Shown piece by piece: positions 29,321-35,894 of a stretch of DNA of 64,000 bases (position 1 is its first letter; the number at the start of each line of letters is the position of its first letter). The notes below the pieces were generated by a model. It worked only from the letters and a program-made list of their open reading frames with translations, was not told where the DNA came from and searched no databases. Origin of the DNA: Clostridia bacterium (lineage in GTDB: Bacteria; Bacillota; Clostridia; Oscillospirales; Acutalibacteraceae); contig JAFRUA010000028.1 of NCBI GenBank assembly GCA_017434855.1, positions 54,981 through 118,980 of the forward strand. Direction: 5' to 3'. Position numbers and translations under genes: made by a program.

Positions 29321-30517
29321 TTAATCTTTTAGGGTTCCATAAGCTTCCGCCAGCTTGCGGAAGGCCGGCAGCGCACGCTCGATCATCCCGGTCGCCACGC
29401 AGTAAGAGATGCGCACATAGCCCGGAAAACCGAATGAATCGCTCGGCACCAGCAGCAGCTCAAAATCCTTTGCCTTTTCGCAGAAGTCGGCCGCACTTTC
29501 GACCGGCGATTTCAAAAACAGATAAAACGCGCCGTCGGGCTTTGCCACGGAAAATCCGTCGCGCGCAAACTCTGCCAGCAGCAGATCGCGGTTGTGCTTA
29601 TAAATCGAAACGTCAGACGTCTGGCCCAAACAGGCCGGCACCAAAAACTGGAACAGGCTGGGCGCGCAAACATAGCCCAGCGCACGGCCCGCACCGCACA
29701 CAGCCTTATAGATCTCGCCGCTGTTTGCCACCTCGTCCGGCACCAGGATATAGCCGATGCGGTCGCCCGGCAGCGACAGCGACTTGCTGAACGAATAGCA
29801 CACAACGGTGTTGGCATAGTACTTCGTCAGATACGGCACGGTCACACCGTCATAGACCAGCTCGCGATACGGCTCGTCAGAGATCAAAAAAATCGGCTTG
29901 CCGTACTCTTTTTGCTTGTGTTCAAGGAAGGCGCACAGCCGAAGGACTGTCTCTTCGCTCAGCACCACGCCGGACGGGTTGTTGGGTGAGTTGACCACCA
30001 CGGCCTTTGTCTGCGGTGTGACGGCACGTTCCAGCGCGTCAAAGTCGATCTGCAGCGTGTCCGGCAGACATTTCACGATCACCGGCAAAGCGCCCGCCGC
30101 TTTTGCAAACACACTGTATTCCGGAAAGAACGGTGCAAAAAGGATGATCTCGTCCCCCGGCTCGGTCAGGGCCTTGAACGTGATCGACAGCGACGCCGCC
30201 GCGCCCGCCGTCATGTAAAAGTTCTTTGCCGAAAAGGCGGTGCCGTAGGTCCGGTTGAGGTACTGCGCAATCGCGTCGCGCACCCCCTGGTCACCGACGG
30301 CAGAGGTGTAGCCGTGCAGCGCGGTGGGTTCCATCGTGTCGCACAGTTTTTTGATCGTTTCGTTGACCACCGGCGGGGCGGGAACGCTTGGGTTCCCGAG
30401 GCTGAAATCAAACACCCTGTCGTCACCGATCTCTGCCTTGCGGCGTTTGCCGTATTCAAAGATCTCGCGGATCACGGAGCTGTGCGCGCCCAGTTCATAC
30501 ATTTCTTTCGAGTACAT
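29321..30517 (-). CDS. PLP-dependent class I/II aminotransferase
   Basis: A 398-residue fold-type I aminotransferase. The PLP lysine is in C-Y-S-F-S-K-S-L-S-L-P-G-D-R-I-G-Y (about residue 230); N-N-P-S-G (about 165) and the C-terminal arginine region Y-V-R-I-S-Y are also present. It resembles the aspartate/aromatic aminotransferase group whose members in this lineage open with F-S-L-G-N-P-S-V-P-A-P-P. The substrate is not determined. The gene heads the long leftward run containing alaS, comEC, holA and ispF and has a sigma-A promoter facing away from the SGNH gene's promoter. Confidence 0.88.
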   Translation of the reverse strand: MYSKEMYELGAHSSVIREIFEYGKRRKAEIGDDRVFDFSLGNPSVPAPPVVNETIKKLCDTMEPTALHGYTSAVGDQGVRDAIAQYLNRTYGTAFSAKNFYMTAGAAASLSITFKALTEPGDEIILFAPFFPEYSVFAKAAGALPVIVKCLPDTLQIDFDALERAVTPQTKAVVVNSPNNPSGVVLSEETVLRLCAFLEHKQKEYGKPIFLISDEPYRELVYDGVTVPYLTKYYANTVVCYSFSKSLSLPGDRIGYILVPDEVANSGEIYKAVCGAGRALGYVCAPSLFQFLVPACLGQTSDVSIYKHNRDLLLAEFARDGFSVAKPDGAFYLFLKSPVESAADFCEKAKDFELLLVPSDSFGFPGYVRISYCVATGMIERALPAFRKLAEAYGTLKD

Positions 30518-30610
30518 AAAATCACCTGTCTTTATTCGTGGCACCCCGGAACCGCGCGGCGCTTCGGCGCCATGCGAAGTTCAGAGATAGACCTTTCAAA
30601 ATCAAATTAT

Positions 30611-30640
30611 AGTATACTATATTTCCGGTGTTTTCGTCAA
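30611..30640 (-). promoter_or_regulatory. Promoter of the aminotransferase-alaS run
   Basis: Minus strand TTGACG (30635-30640), 18-base spacer, TATACT (30611-30616). It is back-to-back with the rightward promoter at 30666-30694. Confidence 0.75.
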
Positions 30641-30665
30641 CCGCTCCGGCGAAAAAAATGAAAAG

Positions 30666-30694
30666 TTGACCAAATGAAAAAAATGTGCTATACT
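30666..30694 (+). promoter_or_regulatory. Sigma-A promoter of the SGNH hydrolase gene
   Basis: TTGACC (30666-30671), 17-base spacer, TATACT (30689-30694), 26 bases before the start codon. Confidence 0.85.
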
Positions 30695-30720
30695 ATATGG
30701 GTTCCCGAAAGGAGGCACCT

Positions 30721-32034
30721 ATGAAGAAGAATACGCATTTTGTTTTTCTTTTCGCGTTTCTCGCGATTTTTCTCGGCTTCGTCGTGTTCATCCTGTTCAG
30801 CCATTTTTTGCCGGGGCCGGAAAAATCGCCCGCCACACCCACCGCCGCGTCGTTTGACACGCCCACCGGTTTGCAGGAACTGCCCGTGGTGACCGCCCCG
30901 CCGACTGCCCTTGACAAAACCGAACCGCCGGAAATCGACAACGCCCTGCCCGGCGACGCCGCGACCGAGTCGCCCGCGCTGCAAAACGGCGCGACCTTTG
31001 CGCCCACAAGCAACTATGTGCGCCCCATCGGGCGAACGGTGCTGCAAAACGGCGTCCGCTGGTTTTCGCTGTCCGGCTGCGGCGTCGAATTTCAGAGCGG
31101 CGGCGATTCCGTGATCCTGACACTGATCACCGCAAATTCCGACACCGTGGTGTCGCATCACCGGCCGCGTGTCGGCGTGTTTGTGGACGGCGTTCTGACC
31201 AACGACCTGATCCTTGAAAACGAGACCACCGCCGTGTCCGTTGCGCTGGGCGAAGCAGAAACCCGCACGGTCAAGCTCATCAAGCTGTCGGAATCCATGC
31301 ACTCCTGTGTCGGCCTGGCCGGCGTCACCTGTGTGGAATCTGTCACCCCGTCTCCCACGGCGGAAAAGCTGCGCATCGAGTTCATCGGCGATTCCATCAC
31401 TGCGGGCTACGGGCTGGACGAGCCCAACGCAAATGCTGCGTTCTCTACCCGCACGCAAAACTTCAGCGAGACCTATGCCTATCTCAGCGCCACGGCACTG
31501 GGCGCCGACTGCTGGGGCGTCGCCTATTCCGGCTATGGCGTGGTGTCGGGGTTTTCGGCCAACGCTTCGCTGAAAGCGGACGCTGTGCTCTCGCGGTGCT
31601 ATGACAAGGCGCTGACCAACTGCACCAATGTGGACGACGCCGCTGCCACCTGGAGCTTTGCGGAAAATCAGCCGCATTATATTGTCATCAATCTCGGCAC
31701 CAACGACGCCAACAACTACTGCTGCACCGAAGCACGGTGTCAGGAATTTGTTGCAAAGTATCAGGAACTGCTGTCCATGGTCCGTTCCCGGAACCCCGGC
31801 GCGTTCATTTTCTGCGTCCTTGGCGACATGAACGACAAACTGTATCCGTACATCGTGCAGGCCGTTCAGGCCTACAGCGCATCGACCGGCGACGCCGGCG
31901 TGACGTATGCGCCGCTCAAGTTTTATATGGACATCTATCCCCCCGCGATTGCAGGCCACCCGTCCAAAGAATCCAACTTTGTCGCGGCCCAGGAACTGGT
32001 CGAGATCCTGTGGAAAAAGATGAACGGGCAATAA
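30721..32034 (+). CDS. Membrane-anchored SGNH hydrolase, carbohydrate esterase family 2-like
   Basis: A 437-residue exported esterase. Residues 8-28 are a hydrophobic signal anchor, 29-95 a Pro/Thr-rich linker, then a jelly-roll-like domain (about 95-210, V-L-Q-N-G-V-R-W-F-S-L-S-G-C), then the SGNH domain. Block I is F-I-G-D-S-I-T-A-G-Y-G with the nucleophile serine, block III N-L-G-T-N-D-A-N-N, and block V supplies the histidine in A-G-H-P-S. A jelly roll before SGNH is the plan of CE2 deacetylases, which remove acetyl groups from plant glycans such as xylan or glucomannan. The substrate assignment is therefore inference. AAAGGAGG precedes the ATG. Confidence 0.85.
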   Translation: MKKNTHFVFLFAFLAIFLGFVVFILFSHFLPGPEKSPATPTAASFDTPTGLQELPVVTAPPTALDKTEPPEIDNALPGDAATESPALQNGATFAPTSNYVRPIGRTVLQNGVRWFSLSGCGVEFQSGGDSVILTLITANSDTVVSHHRPRVGVFVDGVLTNDLILENETTAVSVALGEAETRTVKLIKLSESMHSCVGLAGVTCVESVTPSPTAEKLRIEFIGDSITAGYGLDEPNANAAFSTRTQNFSETYAYLSATALGADCWGVAYSGYGVVSGFSANASLKADAVLSRCYDKALTNCTNVDDAAATWSFAENQPHYIVINLGTNDANNYCCTEARCQEFVAKYQELLSMVRSRNPGAFIFCVLGDMNDKLYPYIVQAVQAYSASTGDAGVTYAPLKFYMDIYPPAIAGHPSKESNFVAAQELVEILWKKMNGQ

Positions 32035-32058
32035 ACCCAAACAGTCAAACAAAAAACA

Positions 32059-32092
32059 TCCGCCGATCTGTTCCGTTGGGAACGCCGGCGGA
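32059..32092 (+). terminator. Hairpin after the SGNH hydrolase gene
   Basis: ATCCGCCG pairs with CGGCGGAT around an inner GTTCC/GGAAC stem, 25 bases after the stop codon. The following sequence is only moderately T-rich on the plus strand; on the minus strand the hairpin is followed by GTTTTTTG, so it may serve both directions. Confidence 0.6.
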
Positions 32093-32217
32093 TAATTCTT
32101 ATACCACAAAGCACCTGAAAAATCAAGCGAAAACATCGCCCTGTCCGTTACGGCATCTAACAGCGAATTCAAAGATCTAAAATCCAAAAAGCTCTTCCAT
32201 TTTTGAAAAAACTGTGA

Positions 32218-32250
32218 TATAATAAGTTTATCCAAAGCGGCACATGCCGC
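32218..32250 (+). promoter_or_regulatory. Promoter and leader hairpin of small peptide gene 1
   Basis: Extended -10 TGATATAAT (TATAAT at 32218-32223). The short leader contains the perfect inverted repeat GCGGCA-CA-TGCCGC (32237-32250), 14 bases before the AGGAGG ribosome site. Confidence 0.75.
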
Positions 32251-32274
32251 GTATATAGAATAGGAGGATCTCTC

Positions 32275-32433
32275 ATGTCACAGATTGCAACGCTGATCGA
32301 CGGCATTTTTAACTTTGCCGAAGCATTGTCCACCATCGGCGGGGGCGGCGTCAAACAGAACCGTCTGCTGCAGCTCTTTCACCGCAGACTGGGCCAGTTC
32401 TTTGGCCTGATCGGGAAACTGACCGGCGAATAA
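32275..32433 (+). CDS. Small helical peptide 1 (52 residues)
   Basis: A 52-residue peptide of unknown family, the only rightward member of the island. Start ATG is seven bases after AGGAGG. It begins M-S-Q-I-A-T-L-I-D-G-I-F-N-F-A-E-A-L, has a central G-G-G-G, and ends with a basic amphipathic segment (R-R-L-G-Q-F-F-G-L-I-G-K-L). It contains no Cys or Trp. Net charge is about +2, unlike the acidic peptides 2-7. There is no signal peptide, no double-glycine leader cleavage site and no modification enzyme nearby. Size and composition recall staphylococcal beta-type phenol-soluble modulins, an analogy rather than a demonstrated homology. It has its own promoter and terminator, which supports a real gene. 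Confidence 0.75.
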   Translation: MSQIATLIDGIFNFAEALSTIGGGGVKQNRLLQLFHRRLGQFFGLIGKLTGE

Positions 32434-32455
32434 GAATTCACCGACACATGTACAC

Positions 32456-32490
32456 AACGGCCGTGGGAACCATTCCTGCGGCCGTTTTTG
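32456..32490 (+). terminator. Terminator of small peptide gene 1
   Basis: AACGGCCG and CGGCCGTT form a perfect eight-base-pair stem with a 15-base loop, followed by a T-run. Confidence 0.9.
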
Positions 32491-32540
32491 TCTTGATAAT
32501 CATATAGTGTCAGGAAGTGATGACTCACTCTATAAAAACA

Positions 32541-32568
32541 AAAAAAACCGAGGCGAACCTCGGCTTTT
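32541..32568 (-). terminator. Terminator of small peptide gene 2
   Basis: Minus strand CCGAGG, four-base loop, CCTCGG, then eight T. The plus-strand reading also has a T-run, so it can act in both directions between convergent peptide genes 1 and 2. Confidence 0.9.
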
Positions 32569-32583
32569 TAATATGACTTATAA

Positions 32584-32754
32584 TTAGTCGATGTACTTCG
32601 CGGGGATACCGGAGGCGATCGCGTCGTCAGCCATGTCGTCAACTTCCTTGATCATGTCATAGGGAACGTTGAGGCCAAGCATCTCGAACAGGGCGATCAG
32701 GTGCTTAAAGAAGATCTTCGCGAGTTTGAAAGCATCAGTGAGTTTTTCGTACAT
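32584..32754 (-). CDS. Small helical peptide 2 (56 residues)
   Basis: A 56-residue peptide with start ATG eight bases after GGAGG. The first half is an amphipathic Lys/Phe/Leu helix (Y-E-K-L-T-D-A-F-K-L-A-K-I-F-F-K-H-L); after a proline-containing turn (N-V-P-Y) the second half is acidic (E-V-D-D-M-A-D-D). It has no Cys or Trp, no signal peptide and a net charge of about -4. It is monocistronic with promoter, leader hairpin and terminator. The function is unknown; its place in the series of seven such genes suggests a membrane-associated peptide. Confidence 0.78.
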   Translation of the reverse strand: MYEKLTDAFKLAKIFFKHLIALFEMLGLNVPYDMIKEVDDMADDAIASGIPAKYID

Positions 32755-32771
32755 GGTATATACCTCCAAAA

Positions 32772-32836
32772 ATTATTTCTTGAGACGAGCTCTCATCTCT
32801 GTTGTGTATTATAGCACGGCTTTCCAGAAAATGCAA
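32772..32836 (-). promoter_or_regulatory. Promoter and leader hairpin of small peptide gene 2
   Basis: Minus strand TTGCAT, 17-base spacer, TATAAT (32808-32813; TGn-extended). Upstream are long A/T tracts resembling an UP element. The leader holds the hairpin GAGATGAG/CTCGTCTC (about 32780-32797) just before the ribosome site. A related CAGAGACGAGCTCTC element occurs in the leader of peptide gene 6. Confidence 0.8.
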
Positions 32837-32900
32837 TAGGTTTTTCAAAAAAAATTCAAAATTTTTTCTTATCTATTTCGCAATCGCTTCACAGGTCGTA

Positions 32901-32929
32901 CAAAAAAACGCGGAGCGTCCCCCGCGTTT
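32901..32929 (-). terminator. Terminator of small peptide gene 3
   Basis: Minus strand AAACGCGG, eight-base loop, CCGCGTTT, then TTTTG: a perfect eight-base-pair stem. Confidence 0.9.
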
Positions 32930-32941
32930 GATCATTCGCTT

Positions 32942-33097
32942 TTATTCCGCGTTGTTGACCATATCCTGAATGTCGTCCATGAACCCGTCAATGGCGCCCC
33001 GATTTTTATTCTCAAGGCCAAGCGTCGTCAGGAACTGGGTCAGCGCTTTAATAAAGCCGGCAAAGAAGTCGATGATCTTTTTGTAATCGAATTTCAT
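32942..33097 (-). CDS. Small helical peptide 3 (51 residues)
   Basis: A 51-residue peptide not named by any family I know. The ATG is eight bases after AAGGAGG. The N-terminal half (M-K-F-D-Y-K-K-I-I-D-F-F-A-G-F-I-K-A-L-T) is a strongly amphipathic helix with aromatic and Ile/Leu residues on one side and lysines on the other; the second half is acidic (F-M-D-D-I-Q-D-M-V-N-N-A-E). It has no Cys or Trp and a net charge of about -2. It has its own promoter, a leader hairpin with a GAAA tetraloop and a terminator. The helix resembles the C-terminal helices of the secreted proteins at 54825 and 57702. Confidence 0.78.
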   Translation of the reverse strand: MKFDYKKIIDFFAGFIKALTQFLTTLGLENKNRGAIDGFMDDIQDMVNNAE

Positions 33098-33123
33098 CAC
33101 GATTCCTCCTTCAAAATAATTTG

Positions 33124-33180
33124 GAACAAGTTTCCTTGTTCTCCTGTCTGCATTGTATCACAGCGCGGCGACGTTTGCAA
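33124..33180 (-). promoter_or_regulatory. Promoter and GAAA-tetraloop leader hairpin of small peptide gene 3
   Basis: Minus strand TTGCAA (33175-33180), 17-base spacer, TACAAT (33152-33157; TGn-extended). The leader contains GAACAAG-GAAA-CTTGTTC (33124-33141), a perfect seven-base-pair stem with a GNRA loop directly upstream of the ribosome site. Confidence 0.85.
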
Positions 33181-33308
33181 GAGCACGCCCCGTTTTTTTA
33201 AAATATTTTAAATGATTTGTAAAGTTTTCTTCACAGGCGCCATGCCCGCTTTCACCGCGTCAAAATGGCGGCGCGTTGTTTTCTGCCGCCGGTCTGCTGC
33301 CCGCGTAC

Positions 33309-33345
33309 AAAACAAAAGGCGGAACCGACCGTCGGCCGTCCCGCA
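33309..33345 (-). terminator. Terminator after small peptide gene 4
   Basis: Minus strand branched hairpin (outer GCGG/CCGC, inner CCGA/TCGG) followed by CTTTTGTTTTG, about 20 bases after the stop codon. Confidence 0.7.
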
Positions 33346-33360
33346 CTTCTATTTGTTGAC

Positions 33361-33534
33361 TTATGCCTCGGTGGCAGCCTCGGTCGTGCCGTTGACAGCA
33401 TTGTTGATCTCGTCAAACATCGTGTCAAGCGCTTCTCTTTCCGCCTCGTCAGAAACGTCCAGCATCGCCAGAACGCTGACCAAAATCTTAAAGAACGTCA
33501 TCAGCATTCCAATCATCTGCTTAAAGGTATCCAT
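33361..33534 (-). CDS. Small helical peptide 4 (57 residues), paralogue of peptide 5
   Basis: A 57-residue peptide; ATG eight bases after AAGGAGG. It starts M-D-T-F-K-Q-M-I-G-M-L-M-T-F-F-K-I-L and continues hydrophobic to about residue 25, then becomes strongly acidic (D-E-A-E-R-E ... E-A-A-T-E-A), net charge about -8. The start aligns with peptide 5 (M-E-N-F-D-Q-L-M-G-M-L-F), so the two are paralogues. It lies 55 bases after the peptide 5 gene with no promoter or terminator between, so they form a two-gene operon. No Cys or Trp. Confidence 0.78.
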   Translation of the reverse strand: MDTFKQMIGMLMTFFKILVSVLAMLDVSDEAEREALDTMFDEINNAVNGTTEAATEA

Positions 33535-33589
33535 TGACCAAACCTCCTTTTTGAATTAAAGTGGTGATAATCCAGCTTCTTCATTGCAA

Positions 33590-33772
33590 TCAGATGTTTT
33601 CCATTTCTTCTTTCATATCTTTGATTTCGCCGGCGCCTTTATTGATTTTCCCAAGAATGCCGTTGAGTTTGCCGAGGTCACTCTCGTCAAACTTGCCGAC
33701 AGCACGAAAGAAATTCAAAACCGCTTTCACGATACCAAAGAGCATGCCCATGAGCTGATCAAAATTCTCCAT
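33590..33772 (-). CDS. Small helical peptide 5 (60 residues), paralogue of peptide 4
   Basis: A 60-residue peptide; ATG seven bases after AGGAGG. It starts M-E-N-F-D-Q-L-M-G-M-L-F-G-I-V-K-A-V-L-N, has a Gly/Lys-rich middle (L-G-K-I-N-K-G-A-G-E) and a charged C-terminus (K-D-M-K-E-E-M-E-N-I). It has no Cys or Trp; net charge about -2. The long open frame upstream is not used: the ribosome site and promoter select this ATG. First gene of a bicistronic unit with peptide 4. Confidence 0.78.
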   Translation of the reverse strand: MENFDQLMGMLFGIVKAVLNFFRAVGKFDESDLGKLNGILGKINKGAGEIKDMKEEMENI

Positions 33773-33839
33773 GATTTTTCCTCCTGCAACATGATAAGCC
33801 CGGCATAAATCTGGTCTGCCGCCCAAGCTTCCGCGTTGT

Positions 33840-33868
33840 ATTGTAACATATTCGTCACAAAAAAACAA
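33840..33868 (-). promoter_or_regulatory. Promoter of small peptide genes 5 and 4
   Basis: Minus strand TTGTTT, 17-base spacer, TACAAT (33840-33845), with A/T tracts upstream (33870-33900) that look like an UP element. Confidence 0.75.
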
Positions 33869-33924
33869 TAGGAAAACCTGATTTTTTTTAAATTTTTTAA
33901 ACAAGAATCAAGCGCCTGAAATCA

Positions 33925-33949
33925 GAAAAAAGCCGGCGCTTGCCGACTT
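33925..33949 (-). terminator. Terminator of small peptide gene 6
   Basis: Minus strand AAGTCGGC, loop AAGC, GCCGGCTT (one G-T pair), then TTTT. Confidence 0.9.
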
Positions 33950-33980
33950 TCTTCATGGTTACGCAAAGATTGTGCTGAAA

Positions 33981-34160
33981 TCATTCAACAGCGCTGTAAT
34001 CAAGACCTTCCAGAACGGTGATGAAATCAGTGACCGCCGTGTTCGCGTCATCAATCTTGGTGTTATCCTGTTCGATCGTTTCGGTCAGGATCAGGATCGC
34101 CTTGATGAGCATCATGATGCCGCTGGCAAGCTTGGACAGGTTTTCAAGCAGAGTAATCAT
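33981..34160 (-). CDS. Small helical peptide 6 (59 residues)
   Basis: A 59-residue peptide; ATG seven bases after GGAGG. Residues 1-30 are very hydrophobic (M-I-T-L-L-E-N-L-S-K-L-A-S-G-I-M-M-L-I-K); the rest is acidic and polar (E-Q-D-N-T-K-I-D-D) and ends L-D-Y-S-A-V-E. No Cys or Trp, no cleavage site. The N-terminal stretch could lie in or on the membrane. It has its own promoter (TTGTGC, 17 bases, TAATAT) and terminator. Confidence 0.77.
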   Translation of the reverse strand: MITLLENLSKLASGIMMLIKAILILTETIEQDNTKIDDANTAVTDFITVLEGLDYSAVE

Positions 34161-34179
34161 AGGTCTTCCTCCAATCATA

Positions 34180-34235
34180 AAGTTTTGAGAGCTCGTCTCT
34201 GTCAAATATATTAACACATTATTTACAATTGCACA
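34180..34235 (-). promoter_or_regulatory. Promoter and leader element of small peptide gene 6
   Basis: Minus strand TTGTGC, 17-base spacer, TAATAT in the 34200-34235 stretch; the -10 is less good than in the sister genes. The leader has CAGAGACGAGCTCTC, nearly the same as in the leader of peptide gene 2. Confidence 0.55.
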
Positions 34236-34336
34236 ATTGATTTCTTTCACAAAAACAGCATCGCTTTTTTGGTGAATATATCCAAACCCGGTTTTGGGCC
34301 GTACCCCCCTGCTTAAAAAGGCCGTCAGCGCATAAG

Positions 34337-34365
34337 AAAAACCGCCGCTCCGCGGGGAGCAGCGG
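34337..34365 (-). terminator. Terminator of small peptide gene 7
   Basis: Minus strand CCGCTGCTCC, four-base loop, GGAGCGGCGG (one G-T pair), then TTTTTC: a ten-base-pair stem. Confidence 0.92.
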
Positions 34366-34379
34366 CTATTCCTTCGGAA

Positions 34380-34514
34380 TTATTCCTCCGTAGCTTCTTC
34401 CTTGGTCAGGAACTTAGAAATGAAGCCCTTGATCATTTCGATCAGAGAAGCAACGCTTTCGTTGTTCTTGAAGAAGTCAAGCACCTGATTGAAGAGAGCG
34501 ATGACTTTATCCAT
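34380..34514 (-). CDS. Small helical peptide 7 (44 residues)
   Basis: A 44-residue peptide, the shortest; ATG eight bases after GGAGG. It reads M-D-K-V-I-A-L-F-N-Q-V-L-D-F-F-K-N-N, then a second helix-forming half rich in Ile, Phe and Lys (E-M-I-K-G-F-I-S-K-F-L-T-K) and an acidic tail (E-E-A-T-E-E). No Cys or Trp. It lies 132 bases downstream of the YdjH-like gene, which has no clear terminator of its own, so it may be expressed both from its own promoter and by read-through. Confidence 0.78.
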   Translation of the reverse strand: MDKVIALFNQVLDFFKNNESVASLIEMIKGFISKFLTKEEATEE

Positions 34515-34537
34515 GGTGTTACCTCCGTATTAAGATT

Positions 34538-34599
34538 GGTGATCCATTTTTCACCTGCGAAGAGTGTAGCACATCTTGCGGGAAAATTCAAGGAAATTT
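34538..34599 (-). promoter_or_regulatory. Promoter and leader hairpin of small peptide gene 7
   Basis: Minus strand TTGAAT, 17-base spacer, TACACT (TGn-extended), with A/T tracts upstream. The leader contains GGTGA-(8)-TCACC (34538-34555). Confidence 0.8.
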
Positions 34600-34646
34600 T
34601 TAAATATTCACAAAACTTTCATTTTGTTATAAAAATTTTGCACGAC

Positions 34647-35882
34647 TTACAGTTTTCGCCCGCCGCCGGTGAAGCTGCGCCCGGACGAGCTGGTGTAATG
34701 CGTTCCGCCGCTGGAGCGTCCGCCTGAACTGCTGCTGCCGCTGTCGTTGTCTTTTGGCCGCGGCGTTTTGTTCACGGTCGTATACAGGAACTGATCGCGG
34801 CTGTCGCGCATCACCAGGCTGTTTTGTACCAGATAGTCGCCGGCACCGCTGTTTTTGTGCACAGCGTTGGTATAGCCGGATTTGACCGATTTGGTTGTGA
34901 TCGCAGAAATGATCAGGCCGATCACCAGTGAAACGATCACGCCGATCGTTTTGTGCTTGGCGTTGTCGATGCGGTGATGCGTGCCGTACGGCTTTTTGAC
35001 CTGCGCTTCATTCACGCAGTCCGTCACAAAGTCGATGTACCCGTCAAATGCGTCGTAATACTTTTCGCCGCGCAGATCGTCCTGAAAGTCGGTGTGGTCC
35101 GCCAGATAGTCGATGCAGTACAGATTGACCGCGTCCGCGCTTTCGCCGTCCGGCGCAGAAACATACCACTGCCACCCGCCCAGATCAAACACCAGCGTGC
35201 AGCCGAGCTGATCCTCGCCGTAGCCGAAATTGTTCTGCACAAAGTATTCACCGGCAAACGCCTCAAGCTCCCAGTTGTTTGTATCGGGCACCGTCACGAT
35301 CACAAAGTCGAACTTGTATTGTTCGCTGACCTTGTTCAGCCTGTCAAGCAGCGTCGCTTCTTCGTCCGCCGTCAGCACATCCGCCGCGTCCATCAGGCGC
35401 AGGTTCGTTTTGGGCAGCTCCGCGGGCCGCGTCTTTTCTTTCAGAAGCTGCGTCAAGCCTTCATAGAACTGCACTGCCGCGGCATAGGAATCACCGCGCC
35501 TGTCAGCGTCTTTGATGGCAGCATACAGCGTATCCGCGTCATCGTTCGTGACGTAGTTCGCGGCCTTTCCCATGGAAGCGACAAAATAGCTTTCTGCCGA
35601 CACGCCGAACGCCATCGCGTTCGTGGTCGCCGTGTGCTGATACATGAACGACTTCACATCAGACGTGAAGCTGTCGCTGTCAGGCAAGGTATTATCCAGC
35701 CAGAACGCCGCTTCAAAGCCGTAGGTCTCTTCAATGTGTTTTTCCAGCGCATTGAGTTCGGCGGCCTGTTCTTCGGTTAGATCGGCGTCGATGGAAACAT
35801 ACGGCGTTTCAGCTGCCAGGGCCGGGACCGCAAAGCACCCCAGAAGCAGAAGGGCGAACAGAATCAAAGCAAGCTTTTTCAT
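34647..35882 (-). CDS. Exported TPM-domain protein (YdjH/YgcG-like)
   Basis: A 411-residue protein: signal peptide (1-23, ending A-L-A-A), a TPM-type alpha/beta domain (about 25-150), a second one (about 155-290, beginning L-M-D-A-A-D-V-L-T-A-D-E-E), a transmembrane segment (about 315-335, G-V-I-V-S-L-V-I-G-L-I-I-S), and a Ser/Gly-rich tail ending S-F-T-G-G-G-R-K-L, typical of this family. It is third in a leftward unit with YdjI- and YdjG-like genes (12-base gap to YdjG). In Bacillus the homologous genes accompany pspA and belong to the envelope stress response; that role is inferred here. Confidence 0.85.
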   Translation of the reverse strand: MKKLALILFALLLLGCFAVPALAAETPYVSIDADLTEEQAAELNALEKHIEETYGFEAAFWLDNTLPDSDSFTSDVKSFMYQHTATTNAMAFGVSAESYFVASMGKAANYVTNDDADTLYAAIKDADRRGDSYAAAVQFYEGLTQLLKEKTRPAELPKTNLRLMDAADVLTADEEATLLDRLNKVSEQYKFDFVIVTVPDTNNWELEAFAGEYFVQNNFGYGEDQLGCTLVFDLGGWQWYVSAPDGESADAVNLYCIDYLADHTDFQDDLRGEKYYDAFDGYIDFVTDCVNEAQVKKPYGTHHRIDNAKHKTIGVIVSLVIGLIISAITTKSVKSGYTNAVHKNSGAGDYLVQNSLVMRDSRDQFLYTTVNKTPRPKDNDSGSSSSGGRSSGGTHYTSSSGRSFTGGGRKL

Positions 35883-35894
35883 ATCGCCACCCCC

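Noticed and set aside
30688..32235. 515-codon minus-strand open frame opposite the SGNH hydrolase gene
   Set aside because: Arginine/glutamine/histidine-rich translation, no ribosome site, and the plus strand has clear SGNH motifs. It is a shadow in GC-rich DNA. The same applies to long frames opposite carB, alaS, tig and the secreted protein at 54825.
32275..34514. Small peptides as classical bacteriocins or lantibiotic precursors
   Set aside because: No double-glycine leader, no Cys, no modification or bacteriocin-export genes beside them.
32275..34514. Small peptides as type I toxins with antisense RNA
   Set aside because: No convincing opposing promoter overlapping the frames was found; terminators and leaders point to simple mRNAs. 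Not excluded experimentally.
32218..34599. Small-peptide promoters as targets of the LytTR regulator, as AgrA controls phenol-soluble modulins
   Set aside because: I looked upstream of each -10 for TTYYACTCY-N12 repeats at the expected 29-base distance and found none.
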